From: Rhynchopus sp. YZ270_cl-10
Lineage: Eukaryota; Euglenozoa; Diplonemea; Diplonemida; Diplonemidae
Assembly (NCBI GenBank): GCA_964035575.1
Contig: OZ037845.1
Location: 1,240,001-1,304,000 of the forward strand
Length of the DNA stretch: 64,000 nucleotides
Reading direction: 5' to 3'
Translations under genes and position numbers: made by a program
In this document: in pieces, positions 1 through 10,523 of the stretch
How the letters are laid out: each line of letters opens with the position of its first letter
Position numbering within the stretch: the stretch's first letter is position 1
Notes under the pieces: generated by a model
What the model saw: the letters and a program-made list of their open reading frames with translations, nothing else
The model's database searches: none
What the model was told of the DNA's origin: nothing

Positions 1-166
1 ACTGTGTATACTGTGTATACTGTGTATACTGTGTATACTGTGTATACTGTGTATACTGTGTATACTGTGTATACTGTGTATACTGTGTATACTGTGTATA
101 CTGTGTATACTGTGTATACTGTGTATACTGTGTATACTGTGTATACTGTGTATACTGTGTATACTG
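1..166. repeat. 9-bp minisatellite
   Basis: About 18 perfect head-to-tail copies of ACTGTGTAT open the window. The array stops abruptly at ACTGCGG. The unit is a multiple of three, so it reads as an open frame of repeated Tyr-Thr-Val; this is a consequence of the period and not evidence of a gene. The unit does not match a known telomere repeat that I recognise. Confidence 0.97.
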
Positions 167-596
167 CGGAAATTGACCAAAAACGAGAACTTGTCCATTT
201 CGGCGAATTGACCCCACCACTGGCCGGACGGATTCCGGAAATGCAAATGCCGGCGTTAAAAAGCTCACCAACGAAAAAAAAAAATTTTTTTTTCCAACAC
301 CCGTGGGGAAAAAAGTTTTTATACACCACCCCCCCAAAAATGCATGCTAACAAAGTGCTAACAAACTGCTAAATAATACCCTTTTTTTTGGGTTCAGCCA
401 CACCAGTGATGTAAACGAGAAATATTATGAACTGAAGAAAAGCCCCTTCACTCCTTCACATTCTTTTTTGGAACTCCAGAATTAAGTTGCCCTTTCTCCA
501 CAGGGAGTTCACCGTACACCCAACAACCCCCCTCCAGGAGAACGAAAAGGGGAGGATAAGGGAGGGGAAGATTATCCAACGACAAACCGCAATGCT
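167..596. other. Intergenic, gene leader
   Basis: No gene seen. It has A/T runs near 270-295. At 393-406 it carries TTCAGCCACACCAG, the reverse complement of the end of the small inverted-repeat element at 25542-25620. Pyrimidine-rich stretches ending in AG (near 500 and 537) precede the first gene and could be splice acceptors for its leader. Confidence 0.5.
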
Positions 597-2264
597 ATGG
601 GTGAGCGTTCTGAGAAGAAGAGATTGAGCCATGCGGTGCGTGTTACGGGGATGACCGGGCATGTCATGATGACGATGCGCCGCAAACAGAGTGCCGTGGT
701 GCGTCCGAAGCTTACGTCATTCCGTTCTTATGTACGCGTTGTGCAGGTTTCCATCCGCATCCACGCAGAGCTGAAGCGCTCGCTTAACCCTCGCGAGAAG
801 GCGCATTTCCACGATCTCTACTACCGTAATACCTCCTCCTTGCAGAGCCTCGCCAGCATCGAGCAGGTCATCTGCAGTCAAAGCATCACCGTCTCCACCT
901 CCTTCATCTTCGACACCCTCCGTTGGCTTGGCTGGCAAGAAGGCCATGTCCTCTCCCTCTTCTCCTTCCTTAAGCTCATCTCTGACGTAAAATACCACAT
1001 GAACCGCTGCATCGGGCAGGAACTACAAGAAGCGTTTCTGGCGATGCGCGGTAACGACGTACCTCAAACACCTCCTATGCAGGATCTGGATGAAAGCAGA
1101 ACGATCCATGAGCCTGCCAACGAGGTGCCTTCTGTAACGGGAAGTGCGATTCAAAAGGCGTGTGGTGAGATAGGTCTGGCGGTTGCATTGGAGAATACAA
1201 AGAAATATGATTTTGAAAACTTTAGCACCGCAGTAGTAGGCGATGCGTCTCGAAAGACGTTGGACGATACGCAAAACGACGTTCACATGCAGGAACTGCT
1301 GTACCACGGTGAGGCTGCAGCAAAGAGGTTAATGGGCTGTCGACGCACCTCCGATCACCCAAGACGGAGTGAGCTTCAGTACAAAACGGTGGACGATATT
1401 TCAGTCATCGCAGAACAGTCAGCATACCTAGAGGAAAAGCTTGCGTCGCAGATGAAAGTAACCTCTAAGCACACTGTTGCAGCAGTATTAGCGGGGGTCA
1501 AGCTAACCAAACTTACCAAAGCTGCAAAACAACAGCAAAAAGCATCCCCAAGAGGGATGTTGACCGCACACCCTTCGTTATTGCAGACCATGAAGAAACC
1601 GAATTTTGCGCAGTCCAGAGAGGTGTCGTTTCGGAAGAAACGGATTAGTGTTGTGTCCGCAACATCGTTGTCAGACCCAATGTTAGCTTCACCGTCGCAA
1701 GCGACGACCCCTATGGGGGTGGAAGAGGCTGGACGTGCATTTCCTTATCCCGAAGAAGAGATCGATGGACCCATACACAACGACAACCAGCACATCCCCG
1801 AGGAAGTGCACCCTACCGAAAACATTGATTGGGTAGAAGAAAAGCAGGCGTCCTGCGCATTGGTGGTGCGAGAAGAGGTCGGGCGACCCCAGCACCCACC
1901 TCCACGAAGCTATGCAAGGAGTGTACGGGATTGGCGCGACTCCATGACAATAGATGAAGTAAAGGGGCTCTTAACTGAAGAGCAATTTGTAACATTCTTG
2001 GCAATAAAGAAGCAGCTGAAGCGGGAAAAGATGTTGAAACCGATTGCGCGTGTACATCCTACGCATCTAACAGTCACCACCAGCCCACCCGCTATACCAA
2101 AGCTAAAGTCCAAACCTGTCCTCTGTATAAAAGAACCCGAACCGACTCGCCTTCGCGTCGCAGCCTGGCTGCGTAACGACTCCTGCAGGCGGCAGATCCC
2201 TCCAGTCAAAGACCCAACACTGTACCCCTTTTACAAGAGCCGCGTCGCATTGGAGTACTCATAA
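597..2264 (+). CDS. Unrecognised 555-aa protein
   Basis: Uninterrupted frame from an ATG at 597 to a TAA. An earlier ATG at 592 is out of frame and stops quickly. The N-terminus is very basic. Residues about 55-150 look helical with two weak EF-hand-like helix-loop-helix stretches that lack good calcium ligands. The middle (about 150-400) is low-complexity and probably disordered. The C-terminus has a short helical segment near 455-475 rich in Lys and Glu, then a Pro/Thr-rich tail. No family recognised. Codon use and length support a real gene. The next gene starts 380 bp downstream on the same strand. Confidence 0.75.
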   Translation: MGERSEKKRLSHAVRVTGMTGHVMMTMRRKQSAVVRPKLTSFRSYVRVVQVSIRIHAELKRSLNPREKAHFHDLYYRNTSSLQSLASIEQVICSQSITVSTSFIFDTLRWLGWQEGHVLSLFSFLKLISDVKYHMNRCIGQELQEAFLAMRGNDVPQTPPMQDLDESRTIHEPANEVPSVTGSAIQKACGEIGLAVALENTKKYDFENFSTAVVGDASRKTLDDTQNDVHMQELLYHGEAAAKRLMGCRRTSDHPRRSELQYKTVDDISVIAEQSAYLEEKLASQMKVTSKHTVAAVLAGVKLTKLTKAAKQQQKASPRGMLTAHPSLLQTMKKPNFAQSREVSFRKKRISVVSATSLSDPMLASPSQATTPMGVEEAGRAFPYPEEEIDGPIHNDNQHIPEEVHPTENIDWVEEKQASCALVVREEVGRPQHPPPRSYARSVRDWRDSMTIDEVKGLLTEEQFVTFLAIKKQLKREKMLKPIARVHPTHLTVTTSPPAIPKLKSKPVLCIKEPEPTRLRVAAWLRNDSCRRQIPPVKDPTLYPFYKSRVALEYS

Positions 2265-2644
2265 TGATATGGATTGGGCTTGGCGTCAGTTTGTTGAATC
2301 CTTGAAAAAAAAATGGAAGTGACGGCAATGCTGGGTTTGTATGGTATCTGATTGTTTTCAGATCAACTTTTTTTTGTCTTTTTTTTCAGCGCTTTCCAGC
2401 GATTTTCCTTTTTTTTTTTGCGGTTCATGTTCAAAACAATGTGATATCTCTACTTTTCTCCTTTCAAACCCATTTTTTATCCAAAATCACCAAAATCACC
2501 AAAAAACAATCACACCAGGGAAAAGGGGAATAGAAGAAACAAAAGGATAGTGTTGTGCATCTCTCTCTCTCTCTTTCTCTCTCTGTGGATCTATTCGCTC
2601 TTCTAGATCTCTTCCACACAGAGTGGAACTGAAGTCGCGCAGCA

Positions 2645-5600
2645 ATGAGCTGCGTGCAAAGCTCCACCCTGCTGGCGTCGCCCCTGACCAGTGTCTCCTC
2701 ACACCATGGGCAGTTTGTCAGCTCCAAATCTGAGAAGCGTTTGGCTCGCATCCAGGGCCTCATGGTGCAGAAGGTGTCACGTCTTTACAAGGAGCAGACT
2801 GGACGCAAGATAACATCCTCAAAGGTATAGATTTTTTGATGTTTTTTTTCAGATGTAAACCACAAAATGGATGTACTGGATGGTTGGGTGTCCACCCCCC
2901 CGGTACAGCCGGTCATTGTATCGTGCACTGTTCACGAGAGGGCTTTTGTATTTCAAGTCAATTTTTTTTTCATTTCACAGCTTGTTTATATGCAAGAAGA
3001 GGTCGATCGGATATTAGCGTCGCGTAACCCAACTGATAATGATTTGCAGAAGTTGGTTCAGAAGTTAAAGCATCAGAGCGACTCGAGGAGCGAACGTCGT
3101 TCGGACGTCTCGCTGGGGTCGATTGAGGGTGGGAGGGAGGGGACGACGTGTGTCAAGGCACCGCCCATCAGCAGCAGTGTGGGCATGGCTGCGTCAGACT
3201 CATCGGAGCGACGCTCGGAGATTACCCCCTCGCGGCCAGCACTACCACCACCGTCGTTGCCACCTGGACACCAGACACGCATCCGTCACGTCAAAAACGA
3301 TATGTGGGCTAAGCTTTCTCGTAAAGACCTTCAAGACTACGAAAAAGAAGAGCAACAGCGCAGGCAAAAAGCGAAGGACCGCATGATGCAGCAGAAGCAC
3401 TCCCTCGATGCGCAGATCATGCAGCAGACAGAGCGGAAGAAGCGTGACCAGCACGATGCAGATGTGGTTCTCAGCACAGAGTCGAAGAAGCTGGAGCAGT
3501 GGCGGGCACAGAAGGATGCAGACGACCGTCAGAAGCGGATGGTATGCAAAGATTTCCCCAAAAACTTACGCCTTTCCCCCCCGCTTTTTAGGTTCGTATA
3601 AAGTGATTTTTTTGTCAATTTTCAAAACGGTTACGTTTTTTTTGACAGACCCAAACGAAACCCCCATAACAGAGCTACGAAAACGAAAAGAAAGAACGTG
3701 ACGAGCAGCTTCGTGACCTCGACATTCGCCGAAAACGCGACGAAGAAGACAAGAAGCATGAAGAGGAGCTTATCTCCGCTAAGATCCAGGTTTGTGACTT
3801 TTTTTTTTTTATCAACGTCTACTCAGGGATTTTTCTAATTCTGGATTGGGATTCAGGCCTTTTGCTAACTTTGGGATTTTCCCCAGGAATGGCATGATGG
3901 TCAAAAAAAAATAATTTCCTGGAAAAAAAGTACATTCCGAGCTTTCCCACCTGGTAAAAGCGGTCGTCGCGCGCTTCGCGCGCGCCTCCCTGACAGCCAC
4001 AGGGTGGAGAGGCGAAGGGTCAGCTTTGCAAGATAACAAAAAAAAAAAAACGGAATCTAATCCTTGTTTAACGGTGCTTGGTCTTGCGCCTTACGTACAC
4101 TAACCGTACAAAATCACTACGTCTTCCAGAAGCAGGGGCTGTTGCAACGGTTGGGTCATTTTGAAATAACAATGGTCAAATTTTTGCAGCTTGGGTCAAG
4201 TTTCATTTCTGGCTGCAAAATGCAAGGGAATCCCCTTAGACATTGTAAAATGGCACCGTAGGCAGGAAGAAAATAGGCGTACAGCGCGAGCGAAGCGAGC
4301 GGGAATTTTTTTTTTAGGTATACCTCCGCGAGCGCAGCGAGCAGAAATATTTTCAGGCCATCATGCCATCATGCCATCATGCCATCTGGGGGGAAATCCC
4401 CAGGTGATGGAGAGCGAAAGCCCTGCCCCACCACCCCCCGTGGCATGATGGTGGCATGATGGAAAAAAAAATAAAAAACGCCCAAAAACGTGGCATGATG
4501 GCATGATGGTTAGCAAAAGGCCTGATTGGGATTGGGATTTCGGAAAAATAAAAAAATTCCCTGAAAAAAATTCCCTGTTTTTCCCTACAGCAATTTCAGG
4601 TATATTCTACTCCACCCCACCCCCAGAGAGTTTCGCCTGTGGGATGCGATCGATCAACGCGATCAAATAAAGCGAAAAAAGGGGAAAAGGAAAAAAAAAA
4701 AGTCCCGGATTTTTGAGGAAAAAATTGGCTCTGCAGGCGGTTGCTGTTGTTGTGGGTGCGGATGTTCACGTCAGTTGCAGGCAAACGTCCAGCATCAGAG
4801 ACATTTGAGGTTGTGCACAAGAAGAAGGAGAAGACGTGTCAATCGCATTCAATTATGAGGGTTGGAAGACGGAGGAGATCTCAAATGTTGCGTACCGTGG
4901 CTTCGCCAGGAACCTTTGGGTGCCATGACTGCCGTTTCTTTCATAAATGTACCGAGGTTACTGATAAGGCTGACACACTACGGATTGTGGTTCACCCCTC
5001 CCCACCTGCCTTTTGTGCATCAGAGGGGAGAAAGCGCCACGCCTCCCTGCACTGGCAGGGAGTCGCGCGTGTGAAGCGCGCGCAGCGACCGCTTTTACGG
5101 GGGGAAAGCTCGGGACCCCAAATGACCCCCTGCGAGAGCCCTGACGACATATCTGGAATTTTTTTTTCCCCCCCCACAAGAAAGTCAAAAAACAGCCCAA
5201 AAACTATACCAAAAAAACAGGGAATTTTTTGGATTGGGATTTCGGAATTTGGCCAAAAAGGGACGGATTTAGAGATATCCTTGCGTCTACTTCAAGACCA
5301 ACCTTCCACTTTTATTCATTAATTCACCACAAACACACACCACTACAGCGTGAGCTCGAAGCTGAGCAACGTGCCACAATGAAGAAAAAGCAGACCGCCA
5401 AAGACAATGTCACAAAGTATGCTACCTCCACATCGTACACTGCATATTACACACCATAGGTACATGGAATACAACGCAGAGCAACGTGCACTGAAGGACT
5501 CTCAAAAGCAGAAGGAGTTTGAGCTGGACAAAGAGCTGCACAAGATGTACATCGACAAGCTGGAGCGGCAGGAACGAGAACGGGAGGTCGGGCTGAAGAA

Positions 5601-6172
5601 GCTTTATGACAGACAGAGCAAGCAGGTACACCACTACCACCACCACTTTACCCTTTTCGTCTCTCCATTTTCTCACTTCAATTATATTATTTCAGGTTGC
5701 AATGGGCTCAAGAATGGCTGCAGGTCTTGCGGAGCGTGCACAAGAAGATGAAAGACGTGCTGCTGCAGAACAGGAGCGAATGCTCGAAAAGGTACAGCGT
5801 CAAGAACGCCACCGCCTGCAGGCCATTACTAATGAGAAGGAAAAGATTAAGTCGTACCTTGCGAAGCAGATCGAAGAGAAGGAGAAGCGGAAGATAGCGG
5901 AGAAGACGGAGTTGCTGGAGTTGCGTGAGACGCTGATGGCAGATGTCCGGGCTGCAGAACAGCAGGAGAAAGACAAGGCTCGCGCGAAACGGCAGAGAGA
6001 CGTCGCAAACCGGTCTGCCATCGAACACCAAATCCTTTCAAAGAAGCTCTGTTCAGAGGCAATGACAAAGCAAGAAAGACTCATCAACAGACAGCTCCTC
6101 CGCCGTCTCACAGACTTCTCCGACGATGACGATGCAATCCGGAAACTCTCGAAAGAGGAGGAAATAGAGTGA
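2645..6172 (+). CDS. Trichohyalin/TPH-like coiled-coil protein, six exons
   Basis: Exons 2645-2824, 2981-3541, 3673-3789, 5349-5416, 5460-5625 and 5696-6172 join in frame through GT-AG junctions to give 522 aa. From about residue 120 to the end the protein is almost pure charged coiled coil (Lys/Arg/Glu/Gln heptads). It resembles the trichohyalin-plectin-homology proteins of cilia and basal bodies (for example the CFAP53/MNS1/TCHP type), so a structural axoneme or basal-body role is inferred. The first exon is Ser-rich and a Ser/Pro-rich linker precedes the coil. The third intron is 1559 bp while the others are 43-156 bp; the excess is inserted repeats. Intron 1 is largely a family F+A dispersed repeat. 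Splice sites are my reading; the family call is moderate. Confidence 0.8.
2868..2961. repeat. Dispersed repeat F+A inside intron 1
   Basis: The GGATGGTTGGGTGTC start (F) and GAGAGGGCTTTTGTATTTCA end (A) recur together at 16824-16915. It fills most of the 156-bp intron 2825-2980 and runs straight into the T-tract and CAG acceptor. Confidence 0.85.
3854..4524. mobile_element. Non-autonomous DNA transposon (MITE) in intron 3
   Basis: 671 bp with terminal inverted repeats CAGGCCTTTTGCTAAC, flanked on both sides by the 9-bp direct repeat ATTGGGATT (3845-3853 and 4525-4533). The interior has no plausible transposase. It contains many GGCATGATGG/CCATCATGCC units near both ends, a GCGCGCTTCGCGCGC palindrome, and two GAGCGAAGCGAG-like motifs. 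A 9-bp duplication would suit a Mutator-like element; the CAGG terminus is more hAT-like. Superfamily is left open. Confidence 0.85.
4880..5160 (+). repeat. Dispersed repeat, second insertion block of intron 3
   Basis: The segment beginning TTGCGTACCGTGGCTTCGC and continuing through TGCCATGACTGCCGTTT matches the reverse strand of 22885-23035, inside the hAT-like element there. Its 3' part (about 5031-5115) is also an inverted match to 3950-4025 inside the neighbouring MITE, so the two insertions share sequence in opposite orientation. Flanking ATTCCCTGTTTTT (about 4569) and AACAGGGAATTTTTT (about 5216) form an inverted pair that may mark its ends. Confidence 0.6.
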
Positions 6173-6616
6173 AAATAACAAAGTTATCAAAAAAAAGGGG
6201 GGGAAAGGAGGTGATCAAAATGATTTCACCAAATATACGAGAAGATAACATTAACATGTTTGTCAAGTATTGCATATTTCCCCATAATTTATTTTGTAGT
6301 TGGGGAGGGAACTATAGGAGAAAACAGAGGGGGCGTTCCCGTCCACACAAATTCTTCCGAAATTGATTTTTTTTTTTTTTTTTTTTTTTTTTTGTAAAAA
6401 ATACAGGCTCTCCGCTAGGATTCCCGATTTTGAAAATATTCTGTTGATGGTCCACGTTGGTGGGGTACATGCTTGCGCCGCAGGCGCACGGTACGCAACT
6501 TTTTTTTTTTTCAACGCCCGATTTTGACTTTTTTGGGACGTTTGAGCACTCACCTCTCCATATCTTCTTCTCCTGAGCTTTTTTGACAGGTAGAACGGGT
6601 CTGAACCACTCAGCAG

Positions 6617-6651
<35 letters not shown>

Positions 6652-7001
6652 CCCCCATTTTCAAAAAGTTCTGTTGACAATCAACAGAACTTTAGTACCT
6701 AGCGGAGTGCCTGAAAAAATAGCTATTTTTCCATCCTGTTTTCATTTACCCTGATTTTTTGTTCATTTTTTTTTTTCTCCCCCCTTTTTTTTGTGTGTAT
6801 TTTGTTTCATGAGTGATTTTCCGTTCTCTTCTCGGAGAACTGAGGGAAAAAAAAATACACCAGAATTTTTTGAAATAACAAAAAACATTTCCCCCCACAC
6901 CATCCTATTCTCCTCCTCCTCCCTTCCACACCCTTCTCCATCTTCTCCGTTGTTCAAAAAAGCTATATTTGGAAAAATAAACCCTTTTGATCCCTCCCCC
7001 T
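6173..7001. other. Intergenic, homopolymer-rich
   Basis: No gene seen. It contains long T runs (6366-6393, 6619-6651), the hAT-like MITE described separately, and pyrimidine-rich sequence up to the LRR-gene fragment. Open frames here are made by homopolymers. Confidence 0.6.
6404..6713. mobile_element. hAT-like MITE, 310 bp
   Basis: Ends are CAGGCTCTCCGCTAGG and, inverted, CAGGCACTCCGCTAGG (one mismatch). Both sides carry the 8-bp direct repeat AAAAAATA (6396-6403 and 6714-6721). CAGG termini plus an 8-bp duplication are the hAT signature. Sub-terminal TTCTGTTGA motifs are also inverted between the ends. No coding capacity. The interior shares CGGTACGCAAC with the hAT-like element at 22737. 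Confidence 0.88.
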
Positions 7002-7397
7002 TATGTTCCTTGCCTACAGCCTCCCTCATTGGCAACCGTATGCATGCCAATGAAGTGCTCTCTGGGGGGTTCGATACCCCCCGCGAAGTTTCTGCATCCG
7101 ATGTACGGCGTTTTTGCACTATTTCAACTTAAATTTTACTCATTTCACTCGAAATCTCGCTCCTTTTTTAAAACAACACCTTTCAGTACCAGGAGTGCCT
7201 CAAAATGAACCGGTGATCACCCTCCCACCAGGCCTGGTCACCCCAGAAAATACTTTCCTCGTTTTTGATTGTGTTCGCAGCACAGCGGCCCCTCTTAAGG
7301 TAAGCACCACAGCGATTTTGAGGAAGCTGCACCTCCGACATCATCGTGTCCACACATTCTTTTCGAAGAACAAAGAACAACTGCACGAAGCCAAGTT
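7002..7397 (+). pseudogene. Internally deleted copy of the LRR gene's 5' part
   Basis: Three blocks match the LRR gene in order: 7002-7232 to 11539-11746, 7233-7368 to 12362-12500, and about 7369-7397 to 13267-13297. Two internal segments of roughly 615 and 765 bp are absent from the copy. A 3-bp loss and point changes also separate it from the parent, and the ATG used by the parent is GTG here. It ends where parent-like sequence stops, just before the NTPase gene. It is best read as a decayed local duplicate. Confidence 0.85.
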
Positions 7398-7586
7398 AGT
7401 GACATTGTTCACGTCACGTCACCTCACGGCACACACCACATCACTGCGCAGACTCTTTTCTTCCCCTTCCTCTTCACACAAAACCCAACCCCCGCCCGCA
7501 TACCCAAACACTTGCCCTACGTTTGTTTTCCCCTGTTTTTATTCGTTTTGTTTTGTGCTGTTCCCCAACCCCCTTTCTCTTTAAAT

Positions 7587-10523
7587 ATGTCTCCTGGTGT
7601 GGATGACAGAAGTGTACCCCTGCCCTTGAATGAACAACAGGCTACCTCTTCCATGGCTGGTCTAAAAGACTCTGTTGCAGAAAAGGAAGAAGTTGTGAGG
7701 AAGCTGCGGACAGAGGAGGAGAAGCTGCAGACAGAGGAGGAGATGCTCAGTGATCACTTCTATGTCTTAATCCGTTGTGTTCAGGAGAACACGTTTACTC
7801 GCGATGCCTTGGGTGCTGCTGCGAAGTATTTTGTAGATGTCCCACCAAGCGAGGCCGATGTACTCGCCAGAATCTCCAAGCTCAAGAAGGAGGAGGAAGT
7901 GCTCGAGAAGAAGAAGGAGGTATGACTCTTATTTTTGTAGTTTCTATTCACTTAACCTTTGGGTGGGTCATTACATGTGGTTGTACTGTCTGTGTGGCGT
8001 AGGGAACCTCGGACTTTTTGGAGGCACGACGAGTGCTTTTTACGCCACTTGTATTTTCCTACTATCAATTTATTGATTGCATATGTTGAAAATACCATTT
8101 CGTATTTTATTTTTCTAGCATGACCCATTCGCAACATGTCTGTGTTGGGGTTGCAAAGTCGGCAGTGGAGATGTACAGTGTGGTGCAACTGTGCTTTTGA
8201 TGTTATTGTTTGTAGTTTTGCACATTCTTTCCCCTTCCGCAAACAGGGGGTTAGCAAGCAGCTGTTGAGCGTTGAGCAGACAATAGTGTTGATGAAAGCT
8301 CCGCAGGGCCCAAGTATTAGTGAGGTATGTGTGTTTTTGTTTCCCAGCCTCCTTACTCACGTGCATTTGCAGGTGCTGAAGAAAATTGTGCAAACTGCGA
8401 AAACCTGTGAAATGAAGGTTCCTCCTGAAATGAACGCAGTGCGGTTCGGTAGGGAAGGTTTCGACAAGGTCGTGCTGGATACTGTGAAAGAAGTGTCAGG
8501 TACATGCGACATCATCATCCAGGACACACGGGCCCTGGTGATGGCGTGTGCATCTGGTGTGGGGAAGACTTACGCCACACAGACGGTGCGGTGGGGTTGC
8601 CAGCAGCAGAGCGACGCGATTGAGGTGGTATCTGCATACCTTGGGTTTAACAGCTTGTCAAGGGTTACTTGGGGTGAGGAAGCCTACATGAAGGATGGTG
8701 GTTTTGTGGAGGCTGTCGTTCTACGTCGTCTCCTCGTGTGGCTTACTCGCGTTTGTGAGGTCGACAGTATTTCAGAACTGGATTCTGAGGGCACAGCTGT
8801 GCAACGACAGGTTGTGATACCTGATATGGAGGACGCTACCCTCTGTGTACTAGGTGACGACGGAATTGATGCCCTTAAGGCCCTGCGTCAGAGCGTCACA
8901 GAGTGTTTGATGAACCTAGCAAAAAAAGTCAGAGACGAAGAAGGGAAGGAGCTGGTTGTCCTTGCAGTGGTGGATGAGGGGCAGTTCCTCGATGAGTTTG
9001 TTCCAAGGGAGGATGGAAAGAAGGTAGGGGCACGGTTGGCGCTGCGATGCCTTCGGGAACTGCAACTGGCAGTGCACGATAACTTAGTGTTGCTCCCAAT
9101 ATGCACTGGGATTAATCCTGCTGTCAGTCTGGAAACAAAGACAGAGGGCGAAAACCGTGTCCTTGGTAAGGAGGAACAACTCTTGATGCTGCACGACGAG
9201 TGGCTGAAGTTCTGTGCTGGTGTCATGGAGAAGGAGTTTTTTGATACGCTGACAGACTATCAGTTTAAATGCTTTGCAGCACTCGCGTGGCCTCGGGCAA
9301 GGGAATTCATCCGTATGCAAAAGGGCAAGAGGTACAGTGTTTCGTCAGCTGCTGCTAGCTTGCCGTGGGGGGATGCGGATGCTGAAAAGGTGGAGAAGCA
9401 TGCTCGACGGGTGCTCAAAGCTGCTGCGGATATGAAACCTCTGCCCATGAGTGATGTACCTGCAAACATGGTTCGTCTTGATGCCGTTGACAAGACACGC
9501 CCTATTCTCGACTTTGCCTCCCTCGATAGCATCATGGACTGCCTTGGTCTAAATAAGACTACATTTCGTCTACCAGAAAGTGTCTCTGTCAACGACTTGA
9601 AGGGCGGGGACTGGGGTTCATTCGAGAAGGTTGTGTTCAATTCACTAGCAATGTTCGCAGGACTATTTTACCACAAGCAACCATCCCCTGATACTTACCT
9701 GCCTTCGGAGCCAAGCACCGGTGTCTTACGCGCTTGGATCCCAGGAGGCGCTGCCAAATTCGTGTCAATCGATACCCTAGAAACACCGCGAGGGCACCTG
9801 CATCCCTACGCCAAGAGTAAGACTACACTGAGCAAAGGCTTTAAAGGGGAGCTGGAACTGTTGAAGAACAAAGGCGACACTGTGCTGCTTCACTGTGTAG
9901 GCAAATCTCCACTTGACTTCATTCTGGTGAAGTTGGTGGAGGTGGAGGTGGAGGTGGAGGTGGAGGTGGAGGTGGCGAAGGCGAAGGCGAAGGCGAAGGC
10001 GAAGGTGAACAATGAAGAGACACAGACGATAGAGACACGGACGATTGCAGTGAGGTTTGCTGACGCGAAGAACGCGGACGAGGACGAGACAACCGTGACG
10101 AAAAAGATTCTAGAGACAGAGCGAGACATGATGACGGTGAGGGCATTAGAAGCTTACAATATTATGAAGTGCTGTGCCGAAAAAGCAAAATTCGACAAAA
10201 GTACAGCGGGTTATGCCAAAGTAAAGCTCGAACCCTTCAACAAGGATCACTTTCTGCTGGTGACGAATAAACGTGTAGGCAAGATGTCGGCGAAGGGGGC
10301 GAAGCGCATCATGAATCCTGATACTACTGAGTGGCTCCCAATGACCCAGGTGTTGTTTGGGGCGCTTCCCAGCTCAAGTCTGTTGGGATCGCGTCCCATG
10401 TGGCCAGCGCTCTCTCAGCTCTCGGAAATTCCCAGGCATACGTGGAGCACACCGCTGCCGCAGACTGGAGCTAGGATGACGAGATATGCACCGGTCTTGC
10501 GCAGACTCTGTAAACTCATTTAG
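7587..10523 (+). CDS. P-loop NTPase of RHS/Crinkler type
   Basis: Exons 7587-7919, 8247-8324 and 8373-10523 join in frame to 853 aa. Residues about 20-45 and 95-111 are Glu/Lys coiled coil. A Walker A motif, ASGVGKT, lies near residue 200, and a Walker B-like LAVVDEGQF near 335. That layout recalls the NTPase module of trypanosomatid retrotransposon-hot-spot (RHS) proteins and Crinklers; there is no sequence-level proof here. Residues about 655-680 are an acidic (VE)n then basic (KA)n tract coded by hexanucleotide repeats (9935-10004). Intron 1 (327 bp) contains a 33-bp repeat shared with 43270-43302. The second exon choice is less certain than the third. The gene sits between the LRR gene and its broken duplicate. 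Confidence 0.7.
9935..10004 (+). repeat. In-frame hexanucleotide repeats
   Basis: Runs of GGTGGA followed by GGCGAA encode alternating Val-Glu and then Ala-Lys inside the NTPase. The length is likely to vary between strains. A flexible charged hinge is the probable result. Confidence 0.9.

Noticed and set aside
1-372. 122-aa frame of Tyr-Thr-Val repeats
   Set aside because: It is produced by the 9-bp minisatellite and A/T runs and has no start context or conserved end.
7050-7090. tRNA T-arm at GGTTCGATACC
   Set aside because: It lies in a family-C repeat shared with 11539-11640; the upstream sequence cannot form D or anticodon arms, and the other copy lacks the stem.
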